From the NCBI RefSeq assembly GCF_000316515.1, contig NC_019675.1, positions 2,691,964 to 2,755,963 on the forward strand: a stretch of DNA of 64,000 nt. Direction: 5' to 3'. Shown piece after piece: positions 17,869 to 26,629 of the stretch. The notes beneath the pieces were generated by a model. It saw only the letters and a program-made list of their open reading frames with translations, did no database searches and was not told the DNA's origin. Both the position numbers and the translations under genes were made by a program. This stretch comes from Cyanobium gracile PCC 6307 (GTDB lineage Bacteria > Cyanobacteriota > Cyanobacteriia > PCC-6307 > Cyanobiaceae). Within the stretch, counting starts at the first letter, position 1, and the number at the start of each line of letters is the position of its first letter.

Positions 17869-20601
17869 TCAGCCTTCGGGATAGCGGTGGAGCTGGTTGA
17901 GCATCTTGCAGACCATGGCGCTCCATCCGGTCTGGTGGGAGGCACCCACTCCGCTGCCATTGTCGCCGTGGAAGTATTCGTTGAACAGGATCAGATCACG
18001 CCAGTGGGGATCGGTCTGGAACAGCTCCACATCACCCAGGAAGGGACGACGGCCCCGGCCGTCGCGGCGGAACAGACCCACCAGCCGCTTCTCCAGTTCC
18101 AGGGAGGCCTGCCAGAGGGTGATCCAGTGGCCCGAACGGGTGGGGAACTCCACCTTGAAGCTGTCGCCGTAGAAATGGGCGAACTTCTGCAGCGACTCGA
18201 TCAGCAGGAAGTTCATCGGCATCCACACCGGCCCGCGCCAGTTGGAGTTGCCCCCGAACATCGCCACCGGACTGTCGGCCGGGCTGTAGGCGAGGGTCTG
18301 GCTTTCGCTGCCTTCGGTGTAGGTGTAGGGGTGCTGTTCGTACACCTTGGAAAGGGAACGGATGCCGTAGGGGGAAAGAAACTCCTCCTCGTCAAACAGT
18401 CGCTCGCAGATGCGCTGCAGGCGTTCCCTGGGCACCAGGGTGAACAGCAACCGGTCGTTGTGCCAGATCCCCAGGTTTTCCACCATCCAGGAGGGTGTGG
18501 TGCGCTCGTGGGTGAACCAGGCCAGGGTGCGGCTGACATCAAGCATCGGTAGCCGTGCCACGGTGTCGATGTCGAAGCTCTGCACCGCCAGCAGGGGTAC
18601 CAGGCCGGAGATGGAGCGGGTGCGCAGATAGTCGACGCTGCCGTCGGGACGCTTGATGACGTCGTAGTAGAAGCCGTCCTCCTCATCCCAGTTGAGGTAA
18701 TTGCGGCCGGCGGGATTGTTGAGGGCGATCGCCAGCTGCACGAAATCCACCACGAACCGCTCGCAGATGTCGGCGTACTCCGGTTCCTCGCGGCTCAGCT
18801 CCACGGCGATCTGCAGCAGGTTGAGGCTGAGCGAGGCCATCCAGGCCGTGCCGTCGCACTGCTCGATGATGCTGCCGTCGGCCAGGGGGAAACGCCGATC
18901 GAACACGGCGATGTTGTCGAGCCCGAGGAATCCCCCCTCGAACACGTTGTCGCCGGAGCGGTCATTGCGGTTCGCCCACCAGCCGTACTCCAGGATCAGC
19001 TTGCGCAGGGCGGCGCGCAGGAAGGCCAGATCGGCGGCATCGCTGTTCCTGCGATCGATCTGATAGATGCGCATCGCCGCCCAGGCCCCGATCGGAGGAT
19101 TGGGGTCCGAAAGGGCCCACTCATAGGCGGGGGTCTGGGCGTTGGGGGCGGTGTACTGGGGCTTGCGCAGCAGCATGCACTGCTCCTTGGCGGTCGCCGG
19201 ATCGAAGACGGCGAAGGCCACGGCGTGGAACATCAGGTCCCACTGGCAGAAGTAGGGGTACTCCCAGCAATCCGGCATCGAGATGACGTCGTGGGCGTGC
19301 AGCCGTTCCCAGTAAGCGTTCTGGGTGTGGCGCCGCTCCGGCGGCGGGGGCGTGCCGGTGGGGTCGCCCTCGAGCCAGCGCATCACGCTCCAGCCGTAGT
19401 ACTTCTTGCACCAGAGCAACCCGGCGGTGCCCGCCAGGTGGATGCGGCGGTCGTCGTCGGAAAGCCCCGGCACCCGATGCTCGAAGTACTCCAGCCACTC
19501 CCGCTCGCGCTCGCTGAAGATCGCCTCGAACGCCGCCTCGAACGCTGCCCCGAACGCCTCTTCGTGGTCGGCCGGGGCCGGCGAAGGGCCGTCGATGCGA
19601 TGCAGGCGCAGCTCCACCAGCCACTCCTCGCCGGCGGCCAGGGTGCGCTGCAGCACACGCCCCGCCTTGCTGCCCTGCAGCGCCGGATTCACCGCGCCGG
19701 CTTCGCCGTCGACCACATGGCGATGGAAGCCGTCCTTCTGGAAGGGCGTGGCGTTGGGCTGTCCCCAGAGCCGCTCGCTGTTGGTCTCGTTGTCGGTGAA
19801 GATCCAGCGTCCGGGCTCCCGGCAGTCGAGCTGGTACACCCCCAGGTGGGGGAGCGCATCGGTGACGATCGAAGGGCTGCCGGCGCCCGTGAGCGGGCGG
19901 ATCCGGTGCTCGACTTCATCGGGATAGCCCCAGCGCCAGGTGTTGCGCAGCCACAGGCTGGGCAGCAGGGTGAGGGGGGCCGGCTCGGGGCCGCGGTTGG
20001 TGGCCCGGATGCGGATCAGCAGGTCCTCCGGGCCGGCCTTGGCGTACTCGATGAGGACATCGAAGTAGCGGCTCTCGTCGAAGACCCCCGTGTCGATCAG
20101 TTCGTATTCGGGCTGGTCGCGGCCGCGCCGGCCGTTCTCCACCCGCAGCTGTTCGTAGGGGAAGGCCCGCTGCGGGTATTTGTACAGCCCCCGCATGAAG
20201 CTGTGGGTGGGGGTGTTGGCGAGATGGAAGAAGTAGTCCTTGAGGTCCTCACCGTGGTTGCCTTCGGGATTGCCGAGCCCGAAAGGCCGTTCCTTGAGGA
20301 TCGGATCCACACCGTTCCACAGGGCCAGCGAGAAACAGAGGCGGCACTGGTCGTCGCAGAGGCCCAGCAGGCCGTCCTCGCCCCAGCGGTAGACCCGCGA
20401 GCGGGCGTGGTCGTGGGGGAAGGAGCTCCAGGCGTCCCCGTCGGCGGAGTAGTCCTCACGCACGGTGCCCCACTGGCGCTCGCTCAGGTAGCTGCCCCAG
20501 AGGCTCCAGGGGGCGAGGCCGTGGTCGCGCTCGGCCATGCGCCGGGTCTCCGACGGGGTGATGGCGTCGATCGAGGCGCCGCTGGGGGCGGCGGCCGTCA
20601 C
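17869..20601 (-). CDS. GH63/MGH1-like glycosidase
   Basis: 910 residues from a GTG that overlaps the stop of the upstream GMC gene. An N-terminal beta-rich domain is followed by an (alpha/alpha)6 barrel, recognised by segments such as WEYPYFCQWDLMFHAVAF, NVFEGGFLGLDNIAVFDR and NWRGPVWMPMNFLLIESL. The last two are typical of GH63 and mannosylglycerate-hydrolase-like enzymes, which release glucose from oligosaccharides or compatible solutes. There is no signal peptide, so it acts in the cytoplasm. It sits between two flavin oxidoreductases, which suggests that its product is then oxidised. The substrate is not known: trehalose-like, glucosylglycerate-like and alpha-glucoside candidates are all open. 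Confidence 0.85.
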   Translation of the reverse strand: MTAAAPSGASIDAITPSETRRMAERDHGLAPWSLWGSYLSERQWGTVREDYSADGDAWSSFPHDHARSRVYRWGEDGLLGLCDDQCRLCFSLALWNGVDPILKERPFGLGNPEGNHGEDLKDYFFHLANTPTHSFMRGLYKYPQRAFPYEQLRVENGRRGRDQPEYELIDTGVFDESRYFDVLIEYAKAGPEDLLIRIRATNRGPEPAPLTLLPSLWLRNTWRWGYPDEVEHRIRPLTGAGSPSIVTDALPHLGVYQLDCREPGRWIFTDNETNSERLWGQPNATPFQKDGFHRHVVDGEAGAVNPALQGSKAGRVLQRTLAAGEEWLVELRLHRIDGPSPAPADHEEAFGAAFEAAFEAIFSEREREWLEYFEHRVPGLSDDDRRIHLAGTAGLLWCKKYYGWSVMRWLEGDPTGTPPPPERRHTQNAYWERLHAHDVISMPDCWEYPYFCQWDLMFHAVAFAVFDPATAKEQCMLLRKPQYTAPNAQTPAYEWALSDPNPPIGAWAAMRIYQIDRRNSDAADLAFLRAALRKLILEYGWWANRNDRSGDNVFEGGFLGLDNIAVFDRRFPLADGSIIEQCDGTAWMASLSLNLLQIAVELSREEPEYADICERFVVDFVQLAIALNNPAGRNYLNWDEEDGFYYDVIKRPDGSVDYLRTRSISGLVPLLAVQSFDIDTVARLPMLDVSRTLAWFTHERTTPSWMVENLGIWHNDRLLFTLVPRERLQRICERLFDEEEFLSPYGIRSLSKVYEQHPYTYTEGSESQTLAYSPADSPVAMFGGNSNWRGPVWMPMNFLLIESLQKFAHFYGDSFKVEFPTRSGHWITLWQASLELEKRLVGLFRRDGRGRRPFLGDVELFQTDPHWRDLILFNEYFHGDNGSGVGASHQTGWSAMVCKMLNQLHRYPEG

Positions 20602-22112
20602 AGGGAGGCCTTCAGGGCGGCGCCGATGCGCAGGGCATTGGCGATCACGGTGAGCCCCACCCCCACCGACGGACAGGAGGGCAGCACGCTGGCATCGACG
20701 ATCCAGAGGTTGTGCACCTCGTGGCTGCGGCCCTCCAGGTTCACCACCGAGGTGGCCGGATCCGAGCCCATGGGGCAGGTGCCGCAGGCGCCGCCGATCA
20801 CCGGCAGGGGCGCCTCGCCGCGGGGGTGGGTGGGGGCGGATTTGGCGACCTGGGTCAGGGGGTCGGCCTCCACCGCCTTGAGGCAGTCGATCCAGCGGTA
20901 GACGAGGCGGTCATGGGCCTCCCGGTTGTTGGCCGTGTAATGGATCTGCAGCAGGTTGCCCCGCAGGGCGACCCGGTTGTGGGGATCGGGACGCACGGCG
21001 CTCATCGCCCACCAGGTGATCGAGCGGGCGGCCAGCTGCTCGAGGCCGAAGTCCGGCAGCAGGCGGGTCACCAGGGAGAGCACCGGCGGTGACTCGGCGA
21101 ACAGGGCGTCCTGGAGCACCCCGCCGCCGCTCTGGATCGAGCCGAGGGGGAAGTCGACGTTCTTGTCGCCCCAGTAGAAGTCGGTGATGCCATGGCCGCG
21201 GCCGTAGCGGCCCGAGTTGGGGGCGGCCGCCAGCTGCAGGATCGAGGTGAGCTGGGGCTTCATCAGGTTGCGGCCCACCTGGTCGGAGCCGTTGGCCAGG
21301 CCGCGGGGGTGGTGGTCGGTGGCGGAACGCAGCAGGATCTCCGGCGTGCCGATGGCCCCGGCGGCCAGCACGACCTGGTGGCCGCGGAACAGCCAGCGCT
21401 GGTGGTCGATCTCCACCTCGATGCCGCGCACCTCCTGGCCCGACGGGTTGACGTGCAGCTGCAGCACCCGGGCGTTTTCTTTCACCGTCACGGTGCTGGA
21501 GCCGCGCGCCGGATCCACGCCGAACAGCTCGGCATCCCCGGTGGGATCGACCGCCGACTCGGACCAGCTCAGAGGCAGGTCGTAGGGATGGAGCCCCTGG
21601 CGCTCGAAGGCGGCGCGCAGTTCCACCAGGAACGGCTCCACCGGCCGCGGCGCGGCCGGATAGGGACCCTCCCGCGCGGGGGCGGTGGGGTCGGCACCGG
21701 CCACGCCGTGGACGCGATAGAGCGCTTCGGCCCGCTCGTACCAGGGGGCCAGGTCGGCGTAGCGCAGCTCCCAGTCCGGGGAGGGACCCTCCTGGAGGGC
21801 CACGCCGGTGAACTCCGCTTCGCGCATGCGTTCCAGCACGCCCCCCCAGATCTTGGTGTTGCCGCCGATGGCATGCACCATCTGGGGGGAGAAGGGATCA
21901 CCGTCGGTGCCGAACCACTTCTCCTCGGGGTGGTAGCGCGGCTTGCGGAACAGCCCCACCTCGGCGACGTTCTGATCGGCCTGGGGCATGACGCCACCGC
22001 GCTCCAGCAACAGCACCGTGTGGCCCCCATCGGCGAGGGCGGCGGCCAGGGTGCCGCCACCGGCACCGCTGCCGATCAGGATCACGTCGTAGTGGGTGTC
22101 GTCGATGATCAT
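20598..22112 (-). CDS. GMC-family FAD oxidoreductase with altered catalytic site
   Basis: 504 residues. The FAD-binding loop VILIGSGAGGGTLAAAL is intact, and GGNTKIWGGVLERM marks the second flavin contact. In the C-terminal domain, where its paralogue in the operon has GHQAGTCRFG and VNPSLT, this one reads GGACGTCPMG and VGVGLT. The conserved catalytic His and the Asn of NP are therefore missing. It may use a different chemistry, work as a partner of the other GMC protein, or be redox-inactive. It starts three bases after the oxidase subunit III gene and overlaps the glycosidase start by four bases. Confidence 0.87.
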   Translation of the reverse strand: MIIDDTHYDVILIGSGAGGGTLAAALADGGHTVLLLERGGVMPQADQNVAEVGLFRKPRYHPEEKWFGTDGDPFSPQMVHAIGGNTKIWGGVLERMREAEFTGVALQEGPSPDWELRYADLAPWYERAEALYRVHGVAGADPTAPAREGPYPAAPRPVEPFLVELRAAFERQGLHPYDLPLSWSESAVDPTGDAELFGVDPARGSSTVTVKENARVLQLHVNPSGQEVRGIEVEIDHQRWLFRGHQVVLAAGAIGTPEILLRSATDHHPRGLANGSDQVGRNLMKPQLTSILQLAAAPNSGRYGRGHGITDFYWGDKNVDFPLGSIQSGGGVLQDALFAESPPVLSLVTRLLPDFGLEQLAARSITWWAMSAVRPDPHNRVALRGNLLQIHYTANNREAHDRLVYRWIDCLKAVEADPLTQVAKSAPTHPRGEAPLPVIGGACGTCPMGSDPATSVVNLEGRSHEVHNLWIVDASVLPSCPSVGVGLTVIANALRIGAALKASL

Positions 22113-22115
22113 GGT

Positions 22116-22724
22116 TCAGGCTCTCCAGACGTAGAGCAGTACGAACAGGATGATCCAGATCACATCCACGAAATGCCAGAACAGGGAGGTGGCGATGACG
22201 CCTTCTTCACCGCCGTCGTAATTGCCGGGGACGAAGGATTTGGCCAGCATCAGGCCCATCAGCAGGATGCCGGTGAGCACATGCAGGCCATGGAAGCCGG
22301 TGAGCAGATAGAAGGTGCCACCGAAGGTGCCCGAGGTGAAGCCGAAGCTGAGGCCGCGCCACTCCACCGCCTGGCCATAGAGGAAATAGGCCCCCATGGC
22401 CATGGTCAGCAGCCAGAAGCCCCGGAACAGCCAGATCTTCCCCTTGCCCTTGAAATGCTCCGCCACCACCATCGTGAAGGAGCTGGAGACCAGCACCACC
22501 GTGTTGATCAGCGGCAGGCGCCATTCCAGGCCCTCAACACCGGCGGGCAGCCAGTCGATGGCGGAGAGCCGCAGCAGGGCGTAGCCGCTGAAGAACGCCA
22601 GGAAGATGACGCTCTCGGAGCACAGGAAGATGATGAAGCCGGTGAGGTTGTGGCTGGCGTGCGCTCCCGCGCCGTGGGCGTGGGGCGCGGCCGTGTCGCC
22701 GGACGTGGCGGGGGTGCTGCTCAT
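22116..22724 (-). CDS. ctaE: Haem-copper oxidase subunit III (ARTO-like)
   Basis: 202 residues with about five membrane helices, matching short bacterial subunit III. FIIFLCSESVIFLAFFSGYALL contains the conserved Glu of helix I in this shortened form. The segment LTGFHGLHVLTGILLM and the terminal WHFVDVIWIILFVLLYV are family hallmarks. It stabilises the catalytic core in the membrane. The start overlaps the stop of subunit I by four bases, and a GMC oxidoreductase gene follows three bases after its stop. Confidence 0.93.
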   Translation of the reverse strand: MSSTPATSGDTAAPHAHGAGAHASHNLTGFIIFLCSESVIFLAFFSGYALLRLSAIDWLPAGVEGLEWRLPLINTVVLVSSSFTMVVAEHFKGKGKIWLFRGFWLLTMAMGAYFLYGQAVEWRGLSFGFTSGTFGGTFYLLTGFHGLHVLTGILLMGLMLAKSFVPGNYDGGEEGVIATSLFWHFVDVIWIILFVLLYVWRA

Positions 22725-24391
22725 CGGTTGGCGTCCTGAAGGGTGAGGGTGCGCTCGATCTCGGCCTGGTGCGCCACCAGCGGTTCGCCGGTGCCGTAGC
22801 CGTAGGGGCGGCTGATCACGGTGGGGACGTGCTCACCGAAGTTGTCCTCCGCCGGCGGTGAGGGCAGCAGCCACTCCAGGCCGATGGCGTTCCAGGGGTT
22901 GTGCGGAGCCTTCGGCCCCCGGGCCCAGGAGCTGATCATGTTGAGCAGGAACGGGATGATCGACACCCCCAGCAGGAAGGCCCCCAGGCTGGCCAGCACG
23001 TTCCAGAAGGCGAACTCCGGGTCGTAGGAGGAGACCCGCCGGGGCATGCCCATCAGGCCGAGCGGGTGCATGGGCAGGAAGTTGAGGTTGGCGCCGATGA
23101 AGGTGAGCACGAAATGCAGCTTGCCGAGGCCCTCGTAAGGCATGCGGCCGGTGAACTTGGGGAACCAGTGGTAGATGGCGGCGAACACACCCATGACGGC
23201 CGCGCCATAGATCACGTAATGGAAGTGACCCACCACGAAGTAGGTGTTGCTGACGTGAATGTCGACCGGCACGGTGGCCAGCATGATGCCGGTGATGCCG
23301 GCGAAGACGAAGTTGAACAGGCCGCCCAGGCAGAACACCATCGGGGTGGTGAGCCGGATCTTGCCCCGCCAGAGGGTGCCCAGCCAGGCGAACACCTTCA
23401 CACCGGTGGGCACGGCGATCAGCATCGTGGTGACCATGAAAAGGTTGCGCATCCACTGGGTGACGCCACTGGGGAACATGTGGTGCACCCAGACGATCAG
23501 CCCCAGGCCGACGATGATGAAGGAGGCCAGGCACACATAGACGTAGCCGAACAGCGGCTTGCGGGAATAGACGGGAAACAGCTCCGAGAAGATGCCGAAC
23601 ACCGGCAGGATGATCACATACACCGCCGGGTGGGAATAGAACCAGAAGAAGTGCTGATACAGCACCGGATCGCCGCCCCCTTCCGGCCGGTAGAACGAGG
23701 TGCCGACGCTCAGATCCATCAGCAGCATCACGGCGCCGCCGGTGAGGGCGGGCAGGCCGATCAGCTGCAGGGTCTGGGCGGCGAGGGCCGTCCAGCAGAA
23801 CACCGGCATGCGGAAGAAGCCCATGCCCGGCGCCCGCATCCGCAGGATCGTGGTGACGAAGTTCACCGCCCCCATGATCGAGGAGACGCCGGAGAGGGCC
23901 ACTGCCAGCACCCAGAGGAACTCGCCGTTGATCAGGTGGCCGAGGGGGTTCTGGAGACTCACCGGCGGATAGGACCACCAGCCGGAAGTGGCCGGGCCGC
24001 TGGGCACGAAGAAGCTGGCGATCAGCAGGATGCCGAACACCGGCACCAGCCAGAAGGCGGCGGTGTTGAGCCGTGGGAAGGCCATGTCGGGGGCGCCGAT
24101 CATGGTGGGAATCAACAGGTTGTTGAGCCCATTGAGCACCGGAAAGATGAACAGGAACAGCATGATCGTTCCGTGCATCGTGTAGAGGCCGTTGTACACG
24201 GTGCGATCCACCAGATCGGCCTCGGGCGTGATCAGCTCCCCCCGCATGATCATGGCCAGCAGCCCACCCACGAGGAAGAAGAAGAAGGCCACCACGATGT
24301 ACTGGATGCCGATCACCTTGGCATCGGTGCTGAAGCCGAAGTAACGCCGCCAGGAGGCGGGCGGTTCGGGGGAGAGGGCGGTGCTGGTCAT
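22721..24391 (-). CDS. ctaD: Haem-copper oxidase subunit I (ARTO-like)
   Basis: 556 residues with twelve expected helices. The metal ligands are all present: TMHGTIMLF (low-spin haem His), FYSHPAVYV (CuB His with the Tyr four residues later), VWVHHMF (CuB His pair) and VVGHFHYVI (haem ligands). The proton channel end reads YSHPAV, the A2-type form, rather than GHPEV. The subunit reduces oxygen to water at the membrane. The partner subunit II lacks CuA, so the enzyme as a whole is expected to take electrons from quinol, like cyanobacterial ARTO, rather than from cytochrome c. Confidence 0.95.
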   Translation of the reverse strand: MTSTALSPEPPASWRRYFGFSTDAKVIGIQYIVVAFFFFLVGGLLAMIMRGELITPEADLVDRTVYNGLYTMHGTIMLFLFIFPVLNGLNNLLIPTMIGAPDMAFPRLNTAAFWLVPVFGILLIASFFVPSGPATSGWWSYPPVSLQNPLGHLINGEFLWVLAVALSGVSSIMGAVNFVTTILRMRAPGMGFFRMPVFCWTALAAQTLQLIGLPALTGGAVMLLMDLSVGTSFYRPEGGGDPVLYQHFFWFYSHPAVYVIILPVFGIFSELFPVYSRKPLFGYVYVCLASFIIVGLGLIVWVHHMFPSGVTQWMRNLFMVTTMLIAVPTGVKVFAWLGTLWRGKIRLTTPMVFCLGGLFNFVFAGITGIMLATVPVDIHVSNTYFVVGHFHYVIYGAAVMGVFAAIYHWFPKFTGRMPYEGLGKLHFVLTFIGANLNFLPMHPLGLMGMPRRVSSYDPEFAFWNVLASLGAFLLGVSIIPFLLNMISSWARGPKAPHNPWNAIGLEWLLPSPPAEDNFGEHVPTVISRPYGYGTGEPLVAHQAEIERTLTLQDANR

Positions 24392-24395
24392 GGCC

Positions 24396-25334
24396 TCAGG
24401 CGTCGTGGGGAAGGGAACGGGAACCGGGGGTGTTCACCTGGGGCGGCGGGGCCGGCACCACCGTGGGCCAGCCGCTGCGGGGCTTGGCCTGGCGCGCGGC
24501 GTACTCGTCGGCCGCGACGCTGAGGCCGGCCTGCAGGGGGGCCGCGGCGGCCTGCTTCAGCCAGGCGGCGTGGTCGTCGGCCGTCTCCACCACCACATCG
24601 GCCTGGTTGGCGGCGAACCAGGTGCCGCTGAACTGGGAATCCCGCAGGCGGTAGCGCCCGATGCGGGTGGGGGTGAGGCTGAAATCGATCGCCCGGCCCG
24701 GGATCACATCCTGCTTGAGCCGGAAGGCCGGGATGAAGAAGCCGTGCAGCACGTCCTCGGAGACCAGGCGGAAGGTGACCGGCCGATCCAGTTCCAGATG
24801 CAGCTCGGTGCTGGAGACGTTCTCGGCGGTGTAGCGGAACTCCCACGACCATTGCCGGGCGATCACCTCCACCTCCTCCGCCGATCCCTGGCCCTTCGGG
24901 GAGCCCATCGCCATGGACAGGGGTTCGCTCAGATGGACGTGCTCCATCGGCCCCAGCACCCCCAGTTCGGTGTTCACCTGGATGGCATACCAGGCGATGG
25001 CCATCACCAGCACCAGCGGGATGGCGGTCCAGATCACCTCGAGGCGGGTGTTGCCCTCGATCGGCTCGGCATCGCTCTCGTCGTACTTCTCGGCCCGGTG
25101 CACGAGCACCACCCAGGCCATCACCGAGACCACCCCCAGGAACACGAAGGTGCCGACGCCGGTCTCGAAGCTGAACAGACCATCCACCAGCGGGGCGGCA
25201 TTGGAGGCCTGCACCGGCAGCCAGCGCAGGGACTGCCCCGCCACCCAGAGGCTGATCAGCAGCAGCAGCCCGACCCAGAGAACCAGGGCCACGAGGGCGA
25301 TGGGGCCGGGGCGACGCGGGGGGGCGGAGGTCAT
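24396..25334 (-). CDS. ctaC: Haem-copper oxidase subunit II lacking CuA ligands (ARTO-like)
   Basis: 312 residues from the ATG at 25334; the frame extends to 25379 but would overlap the DUF2231 gene. Two N-terminal membrane helices (about 12-36 and 57-78) lead to a periplasmic cupredoxin domain with HGFFIPAFRLKQDVIPG. Where CuA proteins have C-A-E-x-C-G-x-x-H-x-x-M, this one reads DSQFSGTWFAAN. The two Cys, the second His and the Met are therefore all replaced (by Asp, Ser, Phe and Asn). Published cyanobacterial ARTO has such a CuA-less subunit II. The gene lies 13 bases after DUF2231 and 4 before subunit I. Confidence 0.93.
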   Translation of the reverse strand: MTSAPPRRPGPIALVALVLWVGLLLLISLWVAGQSLRWLPVQASNAAPLVDGLFSFETGVGTFVFLGVVSVMAWVVLVHRAEKYDESDAEPIEGNTRLEVIWTAIPLVLVMAIAWYAIQVNTELGVLGPMEHVHLSEPLSMAMGSPKGQGSAEEVEVIARQWSWEFRYTAENVSSTELHLELDRPVTFRLVSEDVLHGFFIPAFRLKQDVIPGRAIDFSLTPTRIGRYRLRDSQFSGTWFAANQADVVVETADDHAAWLKQAAAAPLQAGLSVAADEYAARQAKPRSGWPTVVPAPPPQVNTPGSRSLPHDA

Positions 25335-25347
25335 GGGAAAGGGGCCC

Positions 25348-25971
25348 TCAAGGAAGGGCGTCGCGGAGGTCGGCGCCATTGGCCAGGAGCTGGTCGGCGG
25401 TGATGTGGACGCCGAATTCGGCCGCCAGTTCGGCCCCGAGGGTGCCGTGCAGGCCGATCACCAGGAACAGGGCCAGGCCCACCAGCAGGTAGAGCCACTG
25501 CACCTGCCGGCCCATGTCCCGGCGCCAGAGAAAGCGCTGGTAGCCGCGCCAGACGGTCATGGCGATGATCGCCAGCAGGATCGCCACCCCGCCGACGCCG
25601 TGCCAGAGCATGGTTTCCATGCTCTGGAGGCCGATGCTGCTGGTGACACCCGGCAGGGGCACCGCCAGCAGCATCTCGAAGAAGCCCGCCGCCACGGTGA
25701 AGAAGCTGACGATGGCGCAGGCCAGCAGGTTGTACCAGCCCACGTCGTGGAAGCCGGCCCGGGTGATCGGCAGAGCCAGGAAGCGGAACACCCGCTTCTC
25801 GATCGGGTAGAGGGCGCCGACGATGTCGAAGGCGATGGCGATCACGAACAGGCCGATCGTGAAGTGGACCAGATTCGGATGGATCGGCAGGCTGTAGGGC
25901 AGGTCGTTGGGCCCCAGCCAGTCGCCCAGCTGCTGGATCGGCGCCTCGGCCGGGAGCAGGGAGGGAGCCAT
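25348..25971 (-). CDS. DUF2231 membrane protein
   Basis: 207 residues with four hydrophobic segments. The motif SLPIHPNLVHFTIGLFVIAI gives the HP-x-x-V-H-F histidine pair of DUF2231 proteins, and a second histidine lies in HGVGGVAIL. The paired histidines in helices suggest haem or metal binding, which is not proven here. The stop lies 13 bases before the oxidase subunit II start. Its ATG overlaps the stop of a second DUF2231 gene. It is probably an electron-transfer or assembly partner of the oxidase. Confidence 0.85.
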   Translation of the reverse strand: MAPSLLPAEAPIQQLGDWLGPNDLPYSLPIHPNLVHFTIGLFVIAIAFDIVGALYPIEKRVFRFLALPITRAGFHDVGWYNLLACAIVSFFTVAAGFFEMLLAVPLPGVTSSIGLQSMETMLWHGVGGVAILLAIIAMTVWRGYQRFLWRRDMGRQVQWLYLLVGLALFLVIGLHGTLGAELAAEFGVHITADQLLANGADLRDALP

Positions 25972-26474
25972 CAGATCAGCCCGGCCCGTCCGGCGGCCAC
26001 CACCGGCACGGTGTGCAGGCCATACACCCAGATCAGCTGGTTCCCCAGGGTGACCTGCACCACCACCAGGGCGGCCAGCACCCCGCCGGCGGCCAGGAAC
26101 GGCAGCGGCAGGGTCTCGGGATCCCGGTTGCGCAGCACGTAGCGCCAGCCGGTGAGCACCGAGAGGATGCCGGCCAACGACCAGCCCAGGGTGCTGTGCA
26201 GGTTGAGGATCGCCCGGGAGGCGCCATAGGGATCGGCCAGCCCCGCCTCCACCTGGCCGAAGATGATCGCCACGAAGATGGCCCCGGTGGCGAACAGCAG
26301 ATTCCAGAAGCTGACTTCAAACAGATTCGGCCGCCGCAGCACCACACCGATCAGATCGAAGACCACGCTGATCACCGCCATGGCGATGACGAAGTGGACC
26401 ACGATCGGATGGAGGGTGTCCATCCAGGGCAGGTTGTGGTCATTGAGGGCTGGCAGCAGTTGCTGCATGGGCAC
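25971..26474 (-). CDS. DUF2231 membrane protein, first gene of the oxidase operon
   Basis: 167 residues (165 if the second Met is used). It has four membrane helices and the DUF2231 signature MDTLHPIVVHFVIAMAVIS near the N-terminus. Further histidines occur in NLHSTLGW and YGLHTVPVV, spaced so that they could face the same side of the membrane. It is distantly related to the next gene and shares a one-base TGATG overlap with it. As the first gene of the run, its upstream region (26475-26629) should hold the operon promoter, opposed to that of the NADH dehydrogenase. Confidence 0.85.
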   Translation of the reverse strand: MPMQQLLPALNDHNLPWMDTLHPIVVHFVIAMAVISVVFDLIGVVLRRPNLFEVSFWNLLFATGAIFVAIIFGQVEAGLADPYGASRAILNLHSTLGWSLAGILSVLTGWRYVLRNRDPETLPLPFLAAGGVLAALVVVQVTLGNQLIWVYGLHTVPVVAAGRAGLI

Positions 26475-26629
26475 CGGCCACGCTGTGCCGCTTCACCATG
26501 GCCAGGCTCCGGCGGCTGGCCCGGGTCTGTGAGCTTTTATTGCAGGATTGTGACGATATGCCGACGTGACCGGGAGCTCGCCGTTTCCGGGATCCTCCCT
26601 ACCTTTCAGGCATCCTGCGGACCGCATCG
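26475..26629. promoter_or_regulatory. Divergent promoter region between the oxidase operon and NDH-2
   Basis: This 155-base gap separates the starts of two oppositely directed transcription units, both concerned with respiration. It is more AT-rich in the middle (GAGCTTTTATTGCAGGATTG). Two direct TGTGA copies begin at 26528 and 26549, exactly 21 bases apart, which is two helical turns. They could be half-sites of a shared regulator. No canonical NtcA palindrome (GTA-N8-TAC) is visible. Individual -10 and -35 boxes cannot be assigned with confidence. Confidence 0.45.

Noticed and set aside
21192..22739. A 515-codon plus-strand frame
   Set aside because: Antisense to the GMC and subunit III genes, with Gln/His/Gly-rich product.
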